A stretch of 64,000 nucleotides of DNA from Acetobacter sp. (GTDB lineage: Bacteria; Pseudomonadota; Alphaproteobacteria; Acetobacterales; Acetobacteraceae), in contig JAFPVE010000006.1 of the NCBI GenBank assembly GCA_017413025.1, positions 1-64,000 on the forward strand. The letters are read 5' to 3'. Position numbers and translations under genes: made by a program. The notes beneath the pieces are model-generated. The model was not told the DNA's origin. It did not search any database and worked only from the letters and a program-made list of their open reading frames with translations. Position 1 is the stretch's first letter; the number at the start of each line of letters is the position of its first letter. This document shows, in pieces, positions 36,497 to 45,498 of the stretch.

Positions 36497-38428
36497 TTAC
36501 CCTTGGAACGGCAGGTAACGGAAAGAAAGCATGAGTGTGCTTAAGTCAGTCTTGGCTCCTTTGGGTTCATCATAACTAGACCAGAGTTTTCTCTGCGCGT
36601 AAATAAGCTGCACGCCACTTTCCACCGTACCAAAGCGTCCTTTGAAGAAACGCCACCAAGCACCGATGGTTCCTTCAATAATGCGGTGTGTCATTCCTTG
36701 ACAGGTACCGCCTTCATATGAACAACCGGCGTTAATAAGGTACGGGCTGCCATAACCACCGTAGACTTGACCATTTCCCCAAGCGCTTCGTCCGCTTTCT
36801 TGCATACCAAAGTAACCATAGACGTCGATGGTTTTGGTGGGATGTCCTACAATCCCTGTTGAAGCGATCGCTGAGAAGAGCGGAATAGGTTGCCCAAGTT
36901 CGTTAACGGTGACACCCGGTAAGAACGCACCACCATAACGACCAATACCTTTACCGACAACACCACCAAGGTGCATTTCCATTTTATGCGGAATCAGCGG
37001 GAGAATCATCGAGGCACCGCCACCACCAGCCACGGCTGTACTGTTATACCCATGTCCGTTACCTACATAAGTATGAGTGTGCGGGAAAGTAAGCATACCT
37101 TCAATTTCGTAGTGCCCCCAAGCCGGATCCCATGCGAGTTTACCAATAACGTCGGGTGAGATTTGGTTGGGGTAAATACGAGAGTTATTGGTTAGCCCTT
37201 GTCCTGTACGTCCATAAGTCACTTGATATCCATTAGGTAGCGTTACTGTACCAGTCCCAGTCCCACAAGCAGCATCTCCACCCGCACACTTGATGCCATA
37301 GATATTGGCGGCGTTTTCAAGCGAGATCCCTGCCCATAGGCGATGATGGAACATGTCTTTCACAACACGGATTTGGGGTTGACGAGCCCAGATGGTGCCT
37401 GCCGTTAAAGCCCAGTCAATCGTAATTGGCAAAGATTCCTGACGCGCAACGATACCAATTCGGTTTGGCGTAAACATCGTCCACGCTTGTCCTACAAGAA
37501 CGTGCCAACCATATTTGTTGTTATCGTAAGCCAAATAGATTTGCCGCATACGCATGGTAAAGCTGTTACTTTTATAGTAGTTGGTTGTGTTTGCAGCCGC
37601 ACCCCAGCCAAACTCGAAATATCCCGACACAATAGAGTGCTTATTCAAATTCCCCCGTACCAACATAGAAATACGGGAATACCGTGCTGTTGCCGAGAAG
37701 TTATCGGTATAGTACCCTGGTTGATTCGGGAAAGGCATGACGTTAAAATCAGTAAAGGTATCCGACGCCAAGTGGCGGTTGCGTTCTGCCATGGTCACGT
37801 TGACAAAACCACCGAGAATCATGGTGACAGGACCGATATTGATAATACCCTTATTACCCAAGGCGCTCACGACCTGGTTACCAGCTGTTTGCCGCGGATG
37901 AATACCTACTTCGTTTGGTGCCACACGAACCGTTAAATCCCGATCTCTTTGGGCGGTTACCGTTTCTACATCAGGGGTACCAAAAAAGCCTGGTCCTAAA
38001 GTAATAAGCCCTTTGTTGGTTAAAGCACTTGTTTCTTGTGCACCTGGCGAATAGGGTGGGTATGCTCCCACTTCGTTAGGCGCGACACGGGCTGTTAAAG
38101 CTGAATTTCCTTGACCAATAACGGTTTGTGTGGCAGGTCCAGCAAAAGAGGGTTGTACTTCACGTGAATAACCGCGCCGACCCCGCCTTACCTTTTGCGT
38201 GACCATTTGTCTTTGAACAGAGGCAAGGGCTCTCTGGAGTTCACGCTGCTCTGCTTGAAGTTTGGCAATTTGCTGCGCTAATGTTTCTGTGTTACTCGAG
38301 GCGCGAGCTGGTGTACTTAACGAGTCTACAATACCACCTGAGAGAAGGATAGTACCGGCAAAAAGGCTCTTCTTAAGAGAGGGAAGCCAAGACTTAGACA
38401 CTCTTCTAGAAGTCTGAAAAGGACGCAT
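36497..38428 (-). CDS. Outer membrane porin with N-terminal coiled coil
   Basis: This is a large beta-barrel porin of about 643 residues. I take the ATG at 38428, which gives MRPFQTSRR and then a long signal peptide ending in PARAS near residue 43; an earlier ATG at 38536 adds 36 residues without sense. A short coiled coil (LAQQIAKLQAEQRELQRAL, about 50-68) follows, as in DcaP-like porins. Two degenerate repeats of about 50 residues each contain RVAPNEVG (114-121 and 168-175) and precede the barrel. The barrel begins near GGFVNVTMAERNRHL and ends with the aromatic terminal strand LMLSFRYLPFQG. It probably imports small solutes. Confidence 0.85.
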   Translation of the reverse strand: MRPFQTSRRVSKSWLPSLKKSLFAGTILLSGGIVDSLSTPARASSNTETLAQQIAKLQAEQRELQRALASVQRQMVTQKVRRGRRGYSREVQPSFAGPATQTVIGQGNSALTARVAPNEVGAYPPYSPGAQETSALTNKGLITLGPGFFGTPDVETVTAQRDRDLTVRVAPNEVGIHPRQTAGNQVVSALGNKGIINIGPVTMILGGFVNVTMAERNRHLASDTFTDFNVMPFPNQPGYYTDNFSATARYSRISMLVRGNLNKHSIVSGYFEFGWGAAANTTNYYKSNSFTMRMRQIYLAYDNNKYGWHVLVGQAWTMFTPNRIGIVARQESLPITIDWALTAGTIWARQPQIRVVKDMFHHRLWAGISLENAANIYGIKCAGGDAACGTGTGTVTLPNGYQVTYGRTGQGLTNNSRIYPNQISPDVIGKLAWDPAWGHYEIEGMLTFPHTHTYVGNGHGYNSTAVAGGGGASMILPLIPHKMEMHLGGVVGKGIGRYGGAFLPGVTVNELGQPIPLFSAIASTGIVGHPTKTIDVYGYFGMQESGRSAWGNGQVYGGYGSPYLINAGCSYEGGTCQGMTHRIIEGTIGAWWRFFKGRFGTVESGVQLIYAQRKLWSSYDEPKGAKTDLSTLMLSFRYLPFQG

Positions 38429-38921
38429 ATTTTTACTTTCTTTTAGTGTGGTTTGATAAGTTAATGTTGAGGCATATTTACGCCTGTGGAAATTGCACAA
38501 TAAATATTTGTGTTGATTTTGTAAAGACACTAACAAGGCTTCTTGTTCATTTTTTAATATAAAAAATAACTTAATAAGTCTAATACCATATCTATCAACG
38601 ATGTTTCATGAGTTACGTGTCGCTATTTTGCTACTTTTTCCCTAATAACTTGTGTACTCTTTAATGAAATGAAAATGACGTATGGTTTCAAAAAAACAAT
38701 AGAAAATCTATTGGTTTGTTTGACTTGTCTAAACTGTGCAAATCGTTTTCTAACAAATCTAAGAGTCGATACTCTACATTTACTGTTTTTTTGTTTTTAT
38801 AACATACTATAACACGGTGTGTTATTCTTGGTTGTGTTTCACGTTTGGAAAATAGTCTGTTGTTGTGTTGTAAGGTTTTTTGAATTGGAAGCCGTTGGTT
38901 TCTTATTTTGAGTGAGGTTTT
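38429..38921. other. Divergent promoter region between the porin and gloA
   Basis: For the porin, TATCAA (38593-38598) and TTAATA (38571-38576) read on the minus strand as TTGATA, 16 bases, TATTAA. That would give a leader of about 135 bases. A half parS-like sequence TGTTTCACGT is at 38835-38844. Otherwise the region is AT-rich and holds no credible gene. Confidence 0.4.
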
Positions 38922-39365
38922 ATGACAAGAATTGCCCATATAATGCTGCGTGTTTTGGAAGAAGAGCGTTCGATTCGTTTCTATTCAAAAGTTTTGGGCT
39001 TGCATGTGGTAGAACGTTTTGAATTTGATGATTTTACACTTGTTTATCTGACAGATTCTTTTTCTCAGTCTTTACCAACTTCACAGCGTTTTGAACTTGA
39101 ACTGACGATTAACCATGGGCGCACGGACCCTTATATTCTTGGCGATGGTTATGGTCATTTAGCTATATCAGTTGACGACATCAAGGCAGAATATGATCGT
39201 TTGCAAATGGCTGGGTACCCTATAACACCTATTAAGACATTAGAACACAATGGGAAAAGAGTAGGGCAATTCTTTTTTCTGACGGATCCAGACGGCTATC
39301 GTATTGAAATGCTGCAACGCGGAACTAAAAATGGTGTGATTAGTGGTACGTCTGGTCGTTTTTAG
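38922..39365 (+). CDS. gloA: Lactoylglutathione lyase (glyoxalase I)
   Basis: Glyoxalase I isomerises the methylglyoxal-glutathione adduct to lactoylglutathione in the cytoplasm. The 147-residue product has the paired beta-alpha-beta modules: HIMLRVLEEERSIRFYSKVLGL at the N-terminus, ELELTINHG, GYGHLAISVDDIKAEYDRL and FFLTDPDGYRIEML at the C-terminus. The expected metal ligands (a histidine near residue 6, glutamate in ELELT, histidine in GYGHLA, glutamate in RIEML) are all present. The ATG follows GAGTGAGGTTTT. It stands alone. Confidence 0.95.
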   Translation: MTRIAHIMLRVLEEERSIRFYSKVLGLHVVERFEFDDFTLVYLTDSFSQSLPTSQRFELELTINHGRTDPYILGDGYGHLAISVDDIKAEYDRLQMAGYPITPIKTLEHNGKRVGQFFFLTDPDGYRIEMLQRGTKNGVISGTSGRF

Positions 39366-39614
39366 TTTAATCGTTTATGAGACTTGTTTCTTTACTTAAT
39401 GATCGTATTTTAGAGAATGTATCGTTTTATAAAACACTTTAATTGTGTCTTGATTATGTCTTGTATGTAAGAATATGTCAATGACAGGAAAACGTGTTTT
39501 GTAAGGATTGTTTCAATGGAGTTAAGTGAGATATTGTTCCATTAATAATTTTTTATATAGTTTTATTTCAAAAAATATTTTTAAGATTTTATAGGTTGAT
39601 GAGTGGGGGAGAAC

Positions 39615-40466
39615 ATGAAGCAAACACCTTTTGTTAAGATGCACGGATTAGGAAATGATTTTATTATTTTTGATGAACGCAATGAATCTTTACCCTTAAG
39701 CCCTGTTCGTATAGCGGCCCTTGCTCATCGTAAACGTGGGATTGGGTGTGATCAGTTGATTACCATAAGTCAACCTGAGTGCGCACAAGCGGATGTTTTT
39801 GTACGATTTTTTAACGCAGACGGGTCAGAAGCCTATGCATGTGGTAATGGATCACGCTGTGTTGCCGCTTTTATTTCTTCTCATGCTGATGAGGAAAGGA
39901 TGCGTGGCATAGGGTGTAAACAAGCTATGAAGCCGGTTCTACAAACACGTGTAGGGTTGCTTCCCACTTTTATTGGCACAAATGGTCTTGTTACGGTTGA
40001 CATGGGTGTTCCAAAAACAGCGTGGTATGATATTCCTCTTGCCATGGAAACAGATACGCAATACCTTCCCCTTGTTGGAGATCCTGCTGCTGTTTCGATT
40101 GGGAATCCGCATGTCACTTTTTTTGTACAAGATTTTAGTCTTCTTGCGGAAGGAGAAAGATTAGAACATCATCCTCTTTTTCCTCAACGAGCGAATATTG
40201 GGTTTGCTTTGATAGAATCTAAGCAACGGATACGTCTTAAAGTGCATGAACGCGGTGTTGGCGTAACGGAAGCCTGTGGTTCGGCTGCTTGTGCTGCGGT
40301 GATTAACGCTGTAAGGCGTGGTTTAACCGAAAGAGTTTGTGATGTTGTGCTTGATGGCGGTACATTGCATATTCGATGGGAGGTGGAGACACACCATGTC
40401 TTTATGACGGGTCCTGTGGCAATACCTTTTGAAGGAAAAGTGAATCTTAACGCGTTTGCCATATGA
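39615..40466 (+). CDS. dapF: Diaminopimelate epimerase
   Basis: DapF converts LL- to meso-diaminopimelate for peptidoglycan and lysine. I take the ATG at 39615, right after GGGGGAGAAC, giving 283 residues; a GTG at 39603 would add four. The sequence begins FVKMHGLGNDFIIFDERN. The two catalytic cysteines are in AYACGNGSRC and in VTEACGSAACAAV. VSIGNPHVTFF and NIGFALIE are also typical. It overlaps mtaB by 4 bases and ftsY follows, a cluster found in several Rhodospirillales-type genomes. Confidence 0.96.
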   Translation: MKQTPFVKMHGLGNDFIIFDERNESLPLSPVRIAALAHRKRGIGCDQLITISQPECAQADVFVRFFNADGSEAYACGNGSRCVAAFISSHADEERMRGIGCKQAMKPVLQTRVGLLPTFIGTNGLVTVDMGVPKTAWYDIPLAMETDTQYLPLVGDPAAVSIGNPHVTFFVQDFSLLAEGERLEHHPLFPQRANIGFALIESKQRIRLKVHERGVGVTEACGSAACAAVINAVRRGLTERVCDVVLDGGTLHIRWEVETHHVFMTGPVAIPFEGKVNLNAFAI

Positions 40467-41791
40467 CAGAACAGACAGAGACAGTAGGATTAGGAGAACT
40501 ATCTGCTTTATCCTGTCAGGAGTCTTCTTCTCAAGAGATAGAAATCCTTACTTTTGGTTGTCGTCTTAATACATGGGAAAGTGAAGTGATTCGTCTCCAT
40601 GCGCGTGCGCAAAAGTTGAATCAAACAGTGATTATTAATACTTGTGCTGTTACACGTGAGGCAGAGCGACAAGCTCAACAGGCTATTCGCCGTCTCCATC
40701 GTAAAAACCCCCATGCGCGTATTATTGTGACAGGGTGTGCAGCTCAAATTAACCCAACACGTTGGTTAAACCTTCCCGGCGTTACGTATGTATTAGGGAA
40801 TAAAGAAAAACTTGAGGGAGAGAGTTGGAAAACAACTGATTTGACAAGCCGAGTGATGGTTTCAGACATTATGAGCGTGCAAAGAAGCGAGAAAAAAACA
40901 GAGACTCCTCTTATAACAGAGTTTTCTGGACGTACACGGGCATTTGTTCAAATACAACAAGGCTGTGATCATCGTTGTACTTTTTGTATTATTCCTTTTA
41001 GTCGTGGACCTTCGCGCTCTGTACCAGCTGGGGATGTGGTTGAGCAAATTCGGGCATTTGTACAATCAGGGCATCGTGAAATTGTGCTAACAGGCGTAGA
41101 TCTAACTTCTTGGGGATCCGATTTACCTGGACAGCCATCGCTTGGGCAGCTTTGCCGTCGTATTTTACGGCTTGTGCCTGAACTCGAACGGCTACGCTTA
41201 TCTTCGGTTGATCCTGTAGAAATCGATGAAGAGATTTGGAATCTTCTCGAGGGAGAGTCGCGTTTTATGCCATATTTGCATCTTTCGTTACAAGCAGGTT
41301 CTGATCTTATTTTAAAACGTATGAAACGTCGCCACCTTGTCGTTGATGCAAAGCGTGTTATTATGCGAGCACGCCATATTCGCCCTGATATAGGTCTGGG
41401 TGCGGATCTTATTGCGGGTTTTCCTACAGAAGATGCAATATTGTTTGCACAAACGCAGGCTTTTTTAAGGGAAATGTCGATTCCTTACTTGCACGTCTTT
41501 CCTTATAGTGAACGCCCTGACACACCTGCGGTGCATATGCCAGCCATTCCTTTTTCTGAGCGTAAAACTCGTGCTTCTTTACTGCGTGCTTTAGGACAGG
41601 AGGCAGCAATGCGTTACTATACAAGCCTTCTTAATCAACCTTTGCGTGTTTTAATGGAAACAACGACACAGGGACGTAGCGAACAATTTGCTCCTGTTCG
41701 TTTGAATAAAGGAGAGGCTCGCGTAGGAGATATTATAACGTTAAACCCTATTTCCGTAGAATCGTCTCACATTGTCGCTGAAAGGATGTGA
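40463..41791 (+). CDS. mtaB: MtaB-type tRNA methylthiotransferase
   Basis: This radical-SAM enzyme adds a methylthio group to t6A37 of tRNAs that read ANN codons. The 442-residue product has the N-terminal UPF0004 cysteines in TFGCRLN, NTCAV and TGCAAQ, then the radical-SAM CDHRCTFCIIPFSRGPSRS triad. A TRAM-like tail ends the protein. Substituting MtaB from MiaB/RimO by eye relies on TFGCRLNTWESEVI and overall length, so the subtype is likely but not certain. It overlaps dapF by ATGA and is followed by ftsY. Confidence 0.88.
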   Translation: MTEQTETVGLGELSALSCQESSSQEIEILTFGCRLNTWESEVIRLHARAQKLNQTVIINTCAVTREAERQAQQAIRRLHRKNPHARIIVTGCAAQINPTRWLNLPGVTYVLGNKEKLEGESWKTTDLTSRVMVSDIMSVQRSEKKTETPLITEFSGRTRAFVQIQQGCDHRCTFCIIPFSRGPSRSVPAGDVVEQIRAFVQSGHREIVLTGVDLTSWGSDLPGQPSLGQLCRRILRLVPELERLRLSSVDPVEIDEEIWNLLEGESRFMPYLHLSLQAGSDLILKRMKRRHLVVDAKRVIMRARHIRPDIGLGADLIAGFPTEDAILFAQTQAFLREMSIPYLHVFPYSERPDTPAVHMPAIPFSERKTRASLLRALGQEAAMRYYTSLLNQPLRVLMETTTQGRSEQFAPVRLNKGEARVGDIITLNPISVESSHIVAERM

Positions 41792-41798
41792 ACCAACC

Positions 41799-42737
41799 AT
41801 GGCGCTAGGCTTTTTTTCTCGTCTTAAACAAGGGCTTTCACGTTCAACACAAAAATTGACAACCGGGTTAAGCGGTATGTTTACCCGACGTAAATTAGAT
41901 GAAGCGGCTTTAGAAGAATTAGAAGAACTTCTTATTACAGCAGATATGGGTCCTTCTGTTGCACAACGTATTATTGAGTCATTCCGTGCTCATCGTTTTG
42001 GTATGGAAGTCACAGATGAAGACATTCGTCTTGCTCTTTCTGATGAAATTTCAAAAATTCTTGATCCGATTGCCCAGCCTTTTACTCCTGATACGACTCA
42101 TAAACCGCATGTTGTGCTTGTTGTTGGGGTTAATGGCGTTGGTAAAACGACAACAATTGGTAAATTGGCACGTTTTTTTGCAGATCAAGGAAATAAAGTT
42201 TTATTAGTTGCGGGAGATACATTTCGTGCGGCAGCTGTTGAACAACTTCAGATTTGGGGACAACGAACAGGGTGTCCGGTCATTGTTGGTCCTTCAGGGG
42301 CTGACGCAGCAGGTCTTGCTTTTGAAGCGTTAAAGAAGGCACAAGCAGAAGGGGTAGATCTTCTTTTTATGGATACTGCAGGGCGATTACATAATAAAAG
42401 CGCTCTTATGGAAGAGCTTTCTAAAATTATTCGTGTGATGCAAAAATGTGATGAGACAGCACCCCACTCTGTTTTGCTTGTGCTTGATGCAACCACGGGG
42501 CAAAACGCGTTAGAACAAGTGCGTGTATTTCTTGAATTGGTTAAAGTCACCGGGCTTGTTGTTACGAAGTTAGATGGATCTGCCCGGGGGGGTATTGTTG
42601 TTGCTTTAGCGGATAGCTTTGGTTTGCCCGTGCATGCTGTTGGTGTTGGTGAACAGGTTGAAGATTTAAGACCTTTTACAGCTAAAGATTATGCACGTGG
42701 GCTTGTTGGTTGTTCTGGAGACACTCTTCATGAATAA
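41799..42737 (+). CDS. ftsY: FtsY, signal recognition particle receptor
   Basis: FtsY docks ribosome-SRP complexes at the inner membrane. The product of about 312 residues lacks the long acidic A-domain of E. coli and has only a short basic amphipathic start (ALGFFSRLKQGLSRS). The NG domain has GVNGVGKTTTIGKLA (G1), DTFRAAAVEQLQ, DTAGRLHN, TKLDGSARGG and GVGEQVEDLRPF. I chose the ATG at 41799 with MALGFF; a TTG at 41772 lies inside mtaB and is less likely. It ends the dapF-mtaB-ftsY run. Confidence 0.95.
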   Translation: MALGFFSRLKQGLSRSTQKLTTGLSGMFTRRKLDEAALEELEELLITADMGPSVAQRIIESFRAHRFGMEVTDEDIRLALSDEISKILDPIAQPFTPDTTHKPHVVLVVGVNGVGKTTTIGKLARFFADQGNKVLLVAGDTFRAAAVEQLQIWGQRTGCPVIVGPSGADAAGLAFEALKKAQAEGVDLLFMDTAGRLHNKSALMEELSKIIRVMQKCDETAPHSVLLVLDATTGQNALEQVRVFLELVKVTGLVVTKLDGSARGGIVVALADSFGLPVHAVGVGEQVEDLRPFTAKDYARGLVGCSGDTLHE

Positions 42738-42904
42738 TGTTTTTAAAATTCTAAAAGGAGAGATTGTTTTAGAGTTTTTTTATTGTCTGTTTTTAGTTTT
42801 TTTAGCTGTTTTTAATAGAAAGTAAAGACTTTCTCTTTACCTTTTCAAATAACTATGACATAATCTTTATCTCAAATGAAACATCCCTCTCAAAAGGGTA
42901 GAAT

Positions 42905-43216
42905 ATGAGCAAAAATAACGAGGAATCCTTTGATGCACGGTTAAGTGCGGCTGAGCGACGTTATGGTCTTGTATCTCAAGGGCAAGAACTGTCTGCGTCG
43001 AATGATAGTCAAAAAGTGAATCAGTCTCTCGTACGTATTGCTTTACAAGTGGGGACGGAAATGTTTTCTGCCTTGCTAGTGGGAGTTGCTATTGGGTGGG
43101 AGTTAGATCATTGGTTTGGAGTGAAAGCGGTTTTTTTAATTATTTTTTCTTTTCTCGGAGGCGCTGCAGGTGTGTTAAGTGTTTGGCGTCTTGTCAGATC
43201 GACTGAGACATCGTAA
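42905..43216 (+). CDS. atpI: ATP synthase protein I
   Basis: AtpI is a small membrane protein, 103 residues here, that helps assemble the c-ring of F0 or transports Mg. Two hydrophobic helices are visible: GTEMFSALLVGVAIGWELD and FLIIFSFLGGAAGVLSVW, separated by a short polar turn with HWFGV. Such AtpZ/AtpI genes head the alphaproteobacterial F0 operon. AGGGTAG about six bases before the ATG is a good ribosome binding site. atpB follows after 75 bases. Confidence 0.88.
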   Translation: MSKNNEESFDARLSAAERRYGLVSQGQELSASNDSQKVNQSLVRIALQVGTEMFSALLVGVAIGWELDHWFGVKAVFLIIFSFLGGAAGVLSVWRLVRSTETS

Positions 43217-43291
43217 ATACATAATAAATAGTAGAATCTGATTATAAAGTTGCGTGAATTTTATTAGGTGTTATTTTAAGGAGAAATTATT

Positions 43292-44041
43292 GTGGCGGGT
43301 GAGCCTAGCATTAATACTTTTGGACAGTTCGAGCTTCATCCTTTGTTAGGGAGTATAGGAAAAGCGTTATGCTTTAGTCAGGCACCTCTTTACATGATGA
43401 TATCGGTTGGTGTTGTTTTGGCGTTTTTGTATTATGGGATTAAGCCAGCTGCTATTGTGCCTGGGCGTTTTCAGGCGTCGGTTGAGATGAGTTATGAGTT
43501 TATCCATGATATGACGATGGATGCTATTGGATCTGATGGAATCGCTTATTTTCCATTTATTTTCGCATTATTTTTCTTTATCCTTGCTGGAAATTATATC
43601 GGGCTTTTGCCGTATCAATACACCTTTACAAGTCATATTGCGATTACTTTTGCTTTGGCTGTTGCTACTTTCACGCTTGCTATTGTTGTTTCGATAAAAA
43701 ATCAGGGGCTACGCTTTTTTGCACATTTCATGCCAGAGGGGGTAAGTTTATTTTTAGCACCTCTCTTAGTGCCTATTGAAATTCTTACTTTTCTTTCTCG
43801 CCCAGTTAGTTTAGCGATTCGACTTTTCGCTAATATGGTTGCAGGGCATGTTATGTTTGATATTTTTGGTGCATTTGTTGTTATGCTTGCAGGTTTCGGT
43901 GTCGTTGGTGACGTGTGTGCGATTGGTCCTGTTGCACTCAATGTAGCACTTATGGCATTCGAGTTGCTTGTCGGTGTGTTGCAAGCCTATGTGTTTGCGA
44001 TTCTGGCTTGCATTTATTTACGGGAAGCTGTTGCACATTAA
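43292..44041 (+). CDS. atpB: ATP synthase F0 subunit a
   Basis: Subunit a forms the proton half-channels next to the c-ring. The 249-residue product has five to six hydrophobic segments and the key arginine in SLAIRLFANMVAGHVMF. The C-terminal ELLVGVLQAYVFAILACIYL is typical. A GTG start is used, with AAGGAG about nine bases before it. It is the second gene of the F0 operon atpI-atpB-atpE-atpF'-atpF. Confidence 0.96.
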   Translation: MAGEPSINTFGQFELHPLLGSIGKALCFSQAPLYMMISVGVVLAFLYYGIKPAAIVPGRFQASVEMSYEFIHDMTMDAIGSDGIAYFPFIFALFFFILAGNYIGLLPYQYTFTSHIAITFALAVATFTLAIVVSIKNQGLRFFAHFMPEGVSLFLAPLLVPIEILTFLSRPVSLAIRLFANMVAGHVMFDIFGAFVVMLAGFGVVGDVCAIGPVALNVALMAFELLVGVLQAYVFAILACIYLREAVAH

Positions 44042-44087
44042 GTGTCTCTGTCCCCGTTTTTCTTAACTTTTTTGAAATAAGGAACTT

Positions 44088-44318
44088 ATGATTATGGATA
44101 TTGGTGCAGCTCGGGAAATTGGTGCGGGTATTTCGATGATCGCCCTTACAGGTGTTGGTATTGGGTTAGGAAATATCTTTTCAACACTTGTAAGCAGTAT
44201 TGCGCGTAATCCTGCCGCACGTCCACATGTTTTTGGGCTTGGCATGCTTGGATTTGCGCTTACAGAGGCTGTTGCTCTTTACGCTTTGTTGATAGCTTTT
44301 CTTATTCTCTTTGTTTAG
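44088..44318 (+). CDS. atpE: ATP synthase F0 subunit c
   Basis: Subunit c forms the proton-driven rotor ring. The 76-residue product has two helices with the polar loop ARNPAARP between them and the proton-carrying glutamate in ALTEAVALYALLIAFLILF. The first helix has GAGISMIALTGVGIGLGNIF with alternating glycines. Length is normal. The start may be the ATG at 44088 or the one six bases later; AAGGAA precedes. Confidence 0.96.
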   Translation: MIMDIGAAREIGAGISMIALTGVGIGLGNIFSTLVSSIARNPAARPHVFGLGMLGFALTEAVALYALLIAFLILFV

Positions 44319-44345
44319 GAGTGGTTTCTTATAAGGAGAAGTCTT

Positions 44346-44948
44346 GTGGCTGTGATAATAAAAATATATCGGACCAAAGTGTTTGTGGTGCTTTGCAGTA
44401 TTTTTATGCTGGTTTCTTTAATGCCTACTAGCGCACATGCCACGGGAATGCCCCAGCTTGACTTTCGAAACCCTTTAGTGAATGGTCAGGTTATATGGGG
44501 ATGTGTTATTTTTTTAGTATTTTATTTTGCACTCAGTCGTGCTATGTTGCCTCGTGTAGGTCGTGTTTTGGAGGATCGGAGTAAACGTATTAGGGATGAT
44601 CTCGATATTGCACGTAAAGCCAAAAGGGATACTGATAAAGCTATTGCTGAGCTACAACAAGCCCGTAAAGATGCACTTATTGAGGCAAAAGAGCATCTTC
44701 AATCTGCTTTAGAGGAAGAGCGTCTGGCTACTGAAAAACGTATACGTGAAGTTCATGATCGCTTGAAAGCCGAGATTGATGAAGCAGAACGAGATATCTC
44801 TGCTGAAAAAGAACGTGCGCTCGGAAGTGTTAGAGATATTGCTTATGAGACAACGCAACTCCTTGTAAAACGTTTAGTAGGTGTTACGCCTGATAATCAG
44901 CATGTTCAAGAACAGGTTGAAAATGCGTACTCTCGTCATTTGATCTAA
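44346..44948 (+). CDS. atpF': ATP synthase F0 subunit b'
   Basis: The b' subunit pairs with b to form the peripheral stator, as in photosynthetic and many other alphaproteobacteria. The 200-residue product (GTG start) has a first hydrophobic segment VFVVLCSIFMLVSLMPTSAHA that resembles a signal peptide, then the usual membrane helix GQVIWGCVIFLVFYFALSRAMLP. A long charged helix follows with KRDTDKAIAELQQARKDALI. The extra N-terminal hydrophobic stretch is a family variation. A GAGAAG lies just before the start. It is followed at 23 bases by atpF. Confidence 0.9.
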   Translation: MAVIIKIYRTKVFVVLCSIFMLVSLMPTSAHATGMPQLDFRNPLVNGQVIWGCVIFLVFYFALSRAMLPRVGRVLEDRSKRIRDDLDIARKAKRDTDKAIAELQQARKDALIEAKEHLQSALEEERLATEKRIREVHDRLKAEIDEAERDISAEKERALGSVRDIAYETTQLLVKRLVGVTPDNQHVQEQVENAYSRHLI

Positions 44949-44971
44949 CTGTGCTTCTGGAGAGTTAAAAA

Positions 44972-45475
44972 ATGTCTACAATTTTTCATGAGCCTAATTT
45001 TTGGGTCGCGGTTTCGTTTGTTTTGTTTTTTCTTCTCTTTGGGAAACAACTTTGGTTACCTATAGCGAGGGCACTTGATAGTCGGGCAGAGTTGGTGCGT
45101 CGTGAGCTTGATGAAGTCGCAGCATTGCGTCGTCAAGCGGAGCAAATGCTTGAAAATGCTATACAGGAACGCGAACAGGCACTTGTCGAAGCGCGATCTT
45201 TAATTGAGCGCTCTCGTCAACAAGCGATAGAGATGACTGCACATGTGCGTAAGCAAGCTGAAGAAACGATTCGACATCATGAAAAAGTTGCTCGTGATCG
45301 TATTGCGGCAGCAGAACGAGCTGCGATAAAAGAAGTACATAAGATTGTTCTTGATGTAACTTTTGAAGCGGCACAGGAAGTTATCCCAGGTGTCATTGAC
45401 AACCAAGCTACGGCAACTTTAATCAATCAGGCTATTGCTAAACTTCCTGAAGCTATTACACGTCAAGTTGCGTAA
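44972..45475 (+). CDS. atpF: ATP synthase F0 subunit b
   Basis: This is the second stator subunit, 167 residues. It has one N-terminal membrane helix (FWVAVSFVLFFLLFGKQLWLP) and a long amphipathic helix rich in R, E, A and Q (AALRRQAEQMLENAIQERE; EAAQEVIPGVID). GGAGAG lies 11 bases before the ATG. It ends the F0 operon; the F1 genes are not in the window, the usual split in alphaproteobacteria. Confidence 0.93.
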   Translation: MSTIFHEPNFWVAVSFVLFFLLFGKQLWLPIARALDSRAELVRRELDEVAALRRQAEQMLENAIQEREQALVEARSLIERSRQQAIEMTAHVRKQAEETIRHHEKVARDRIAAAERAAIKEVHKIVLDVTFEAAQEVIPGVIDNQATATLINQAIAKLPEAITRQVA

Positions 45476-45498
45476 CGTATGCTTCGGGTTATTTTTTT

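Noticed and set aside
38160..38180. TTCACGTGAATAAC in the porin gene, parS-like core
   Set aside because: Only about 12 of 16 positions fit; CACGTG alone is common by chance.
38835..38850. TGTTTCACGT half-site resembling parS upstream of gloA
   Set aside because: The right half reads TTGGAA instead of GAAACA, so the palindrome is absent.
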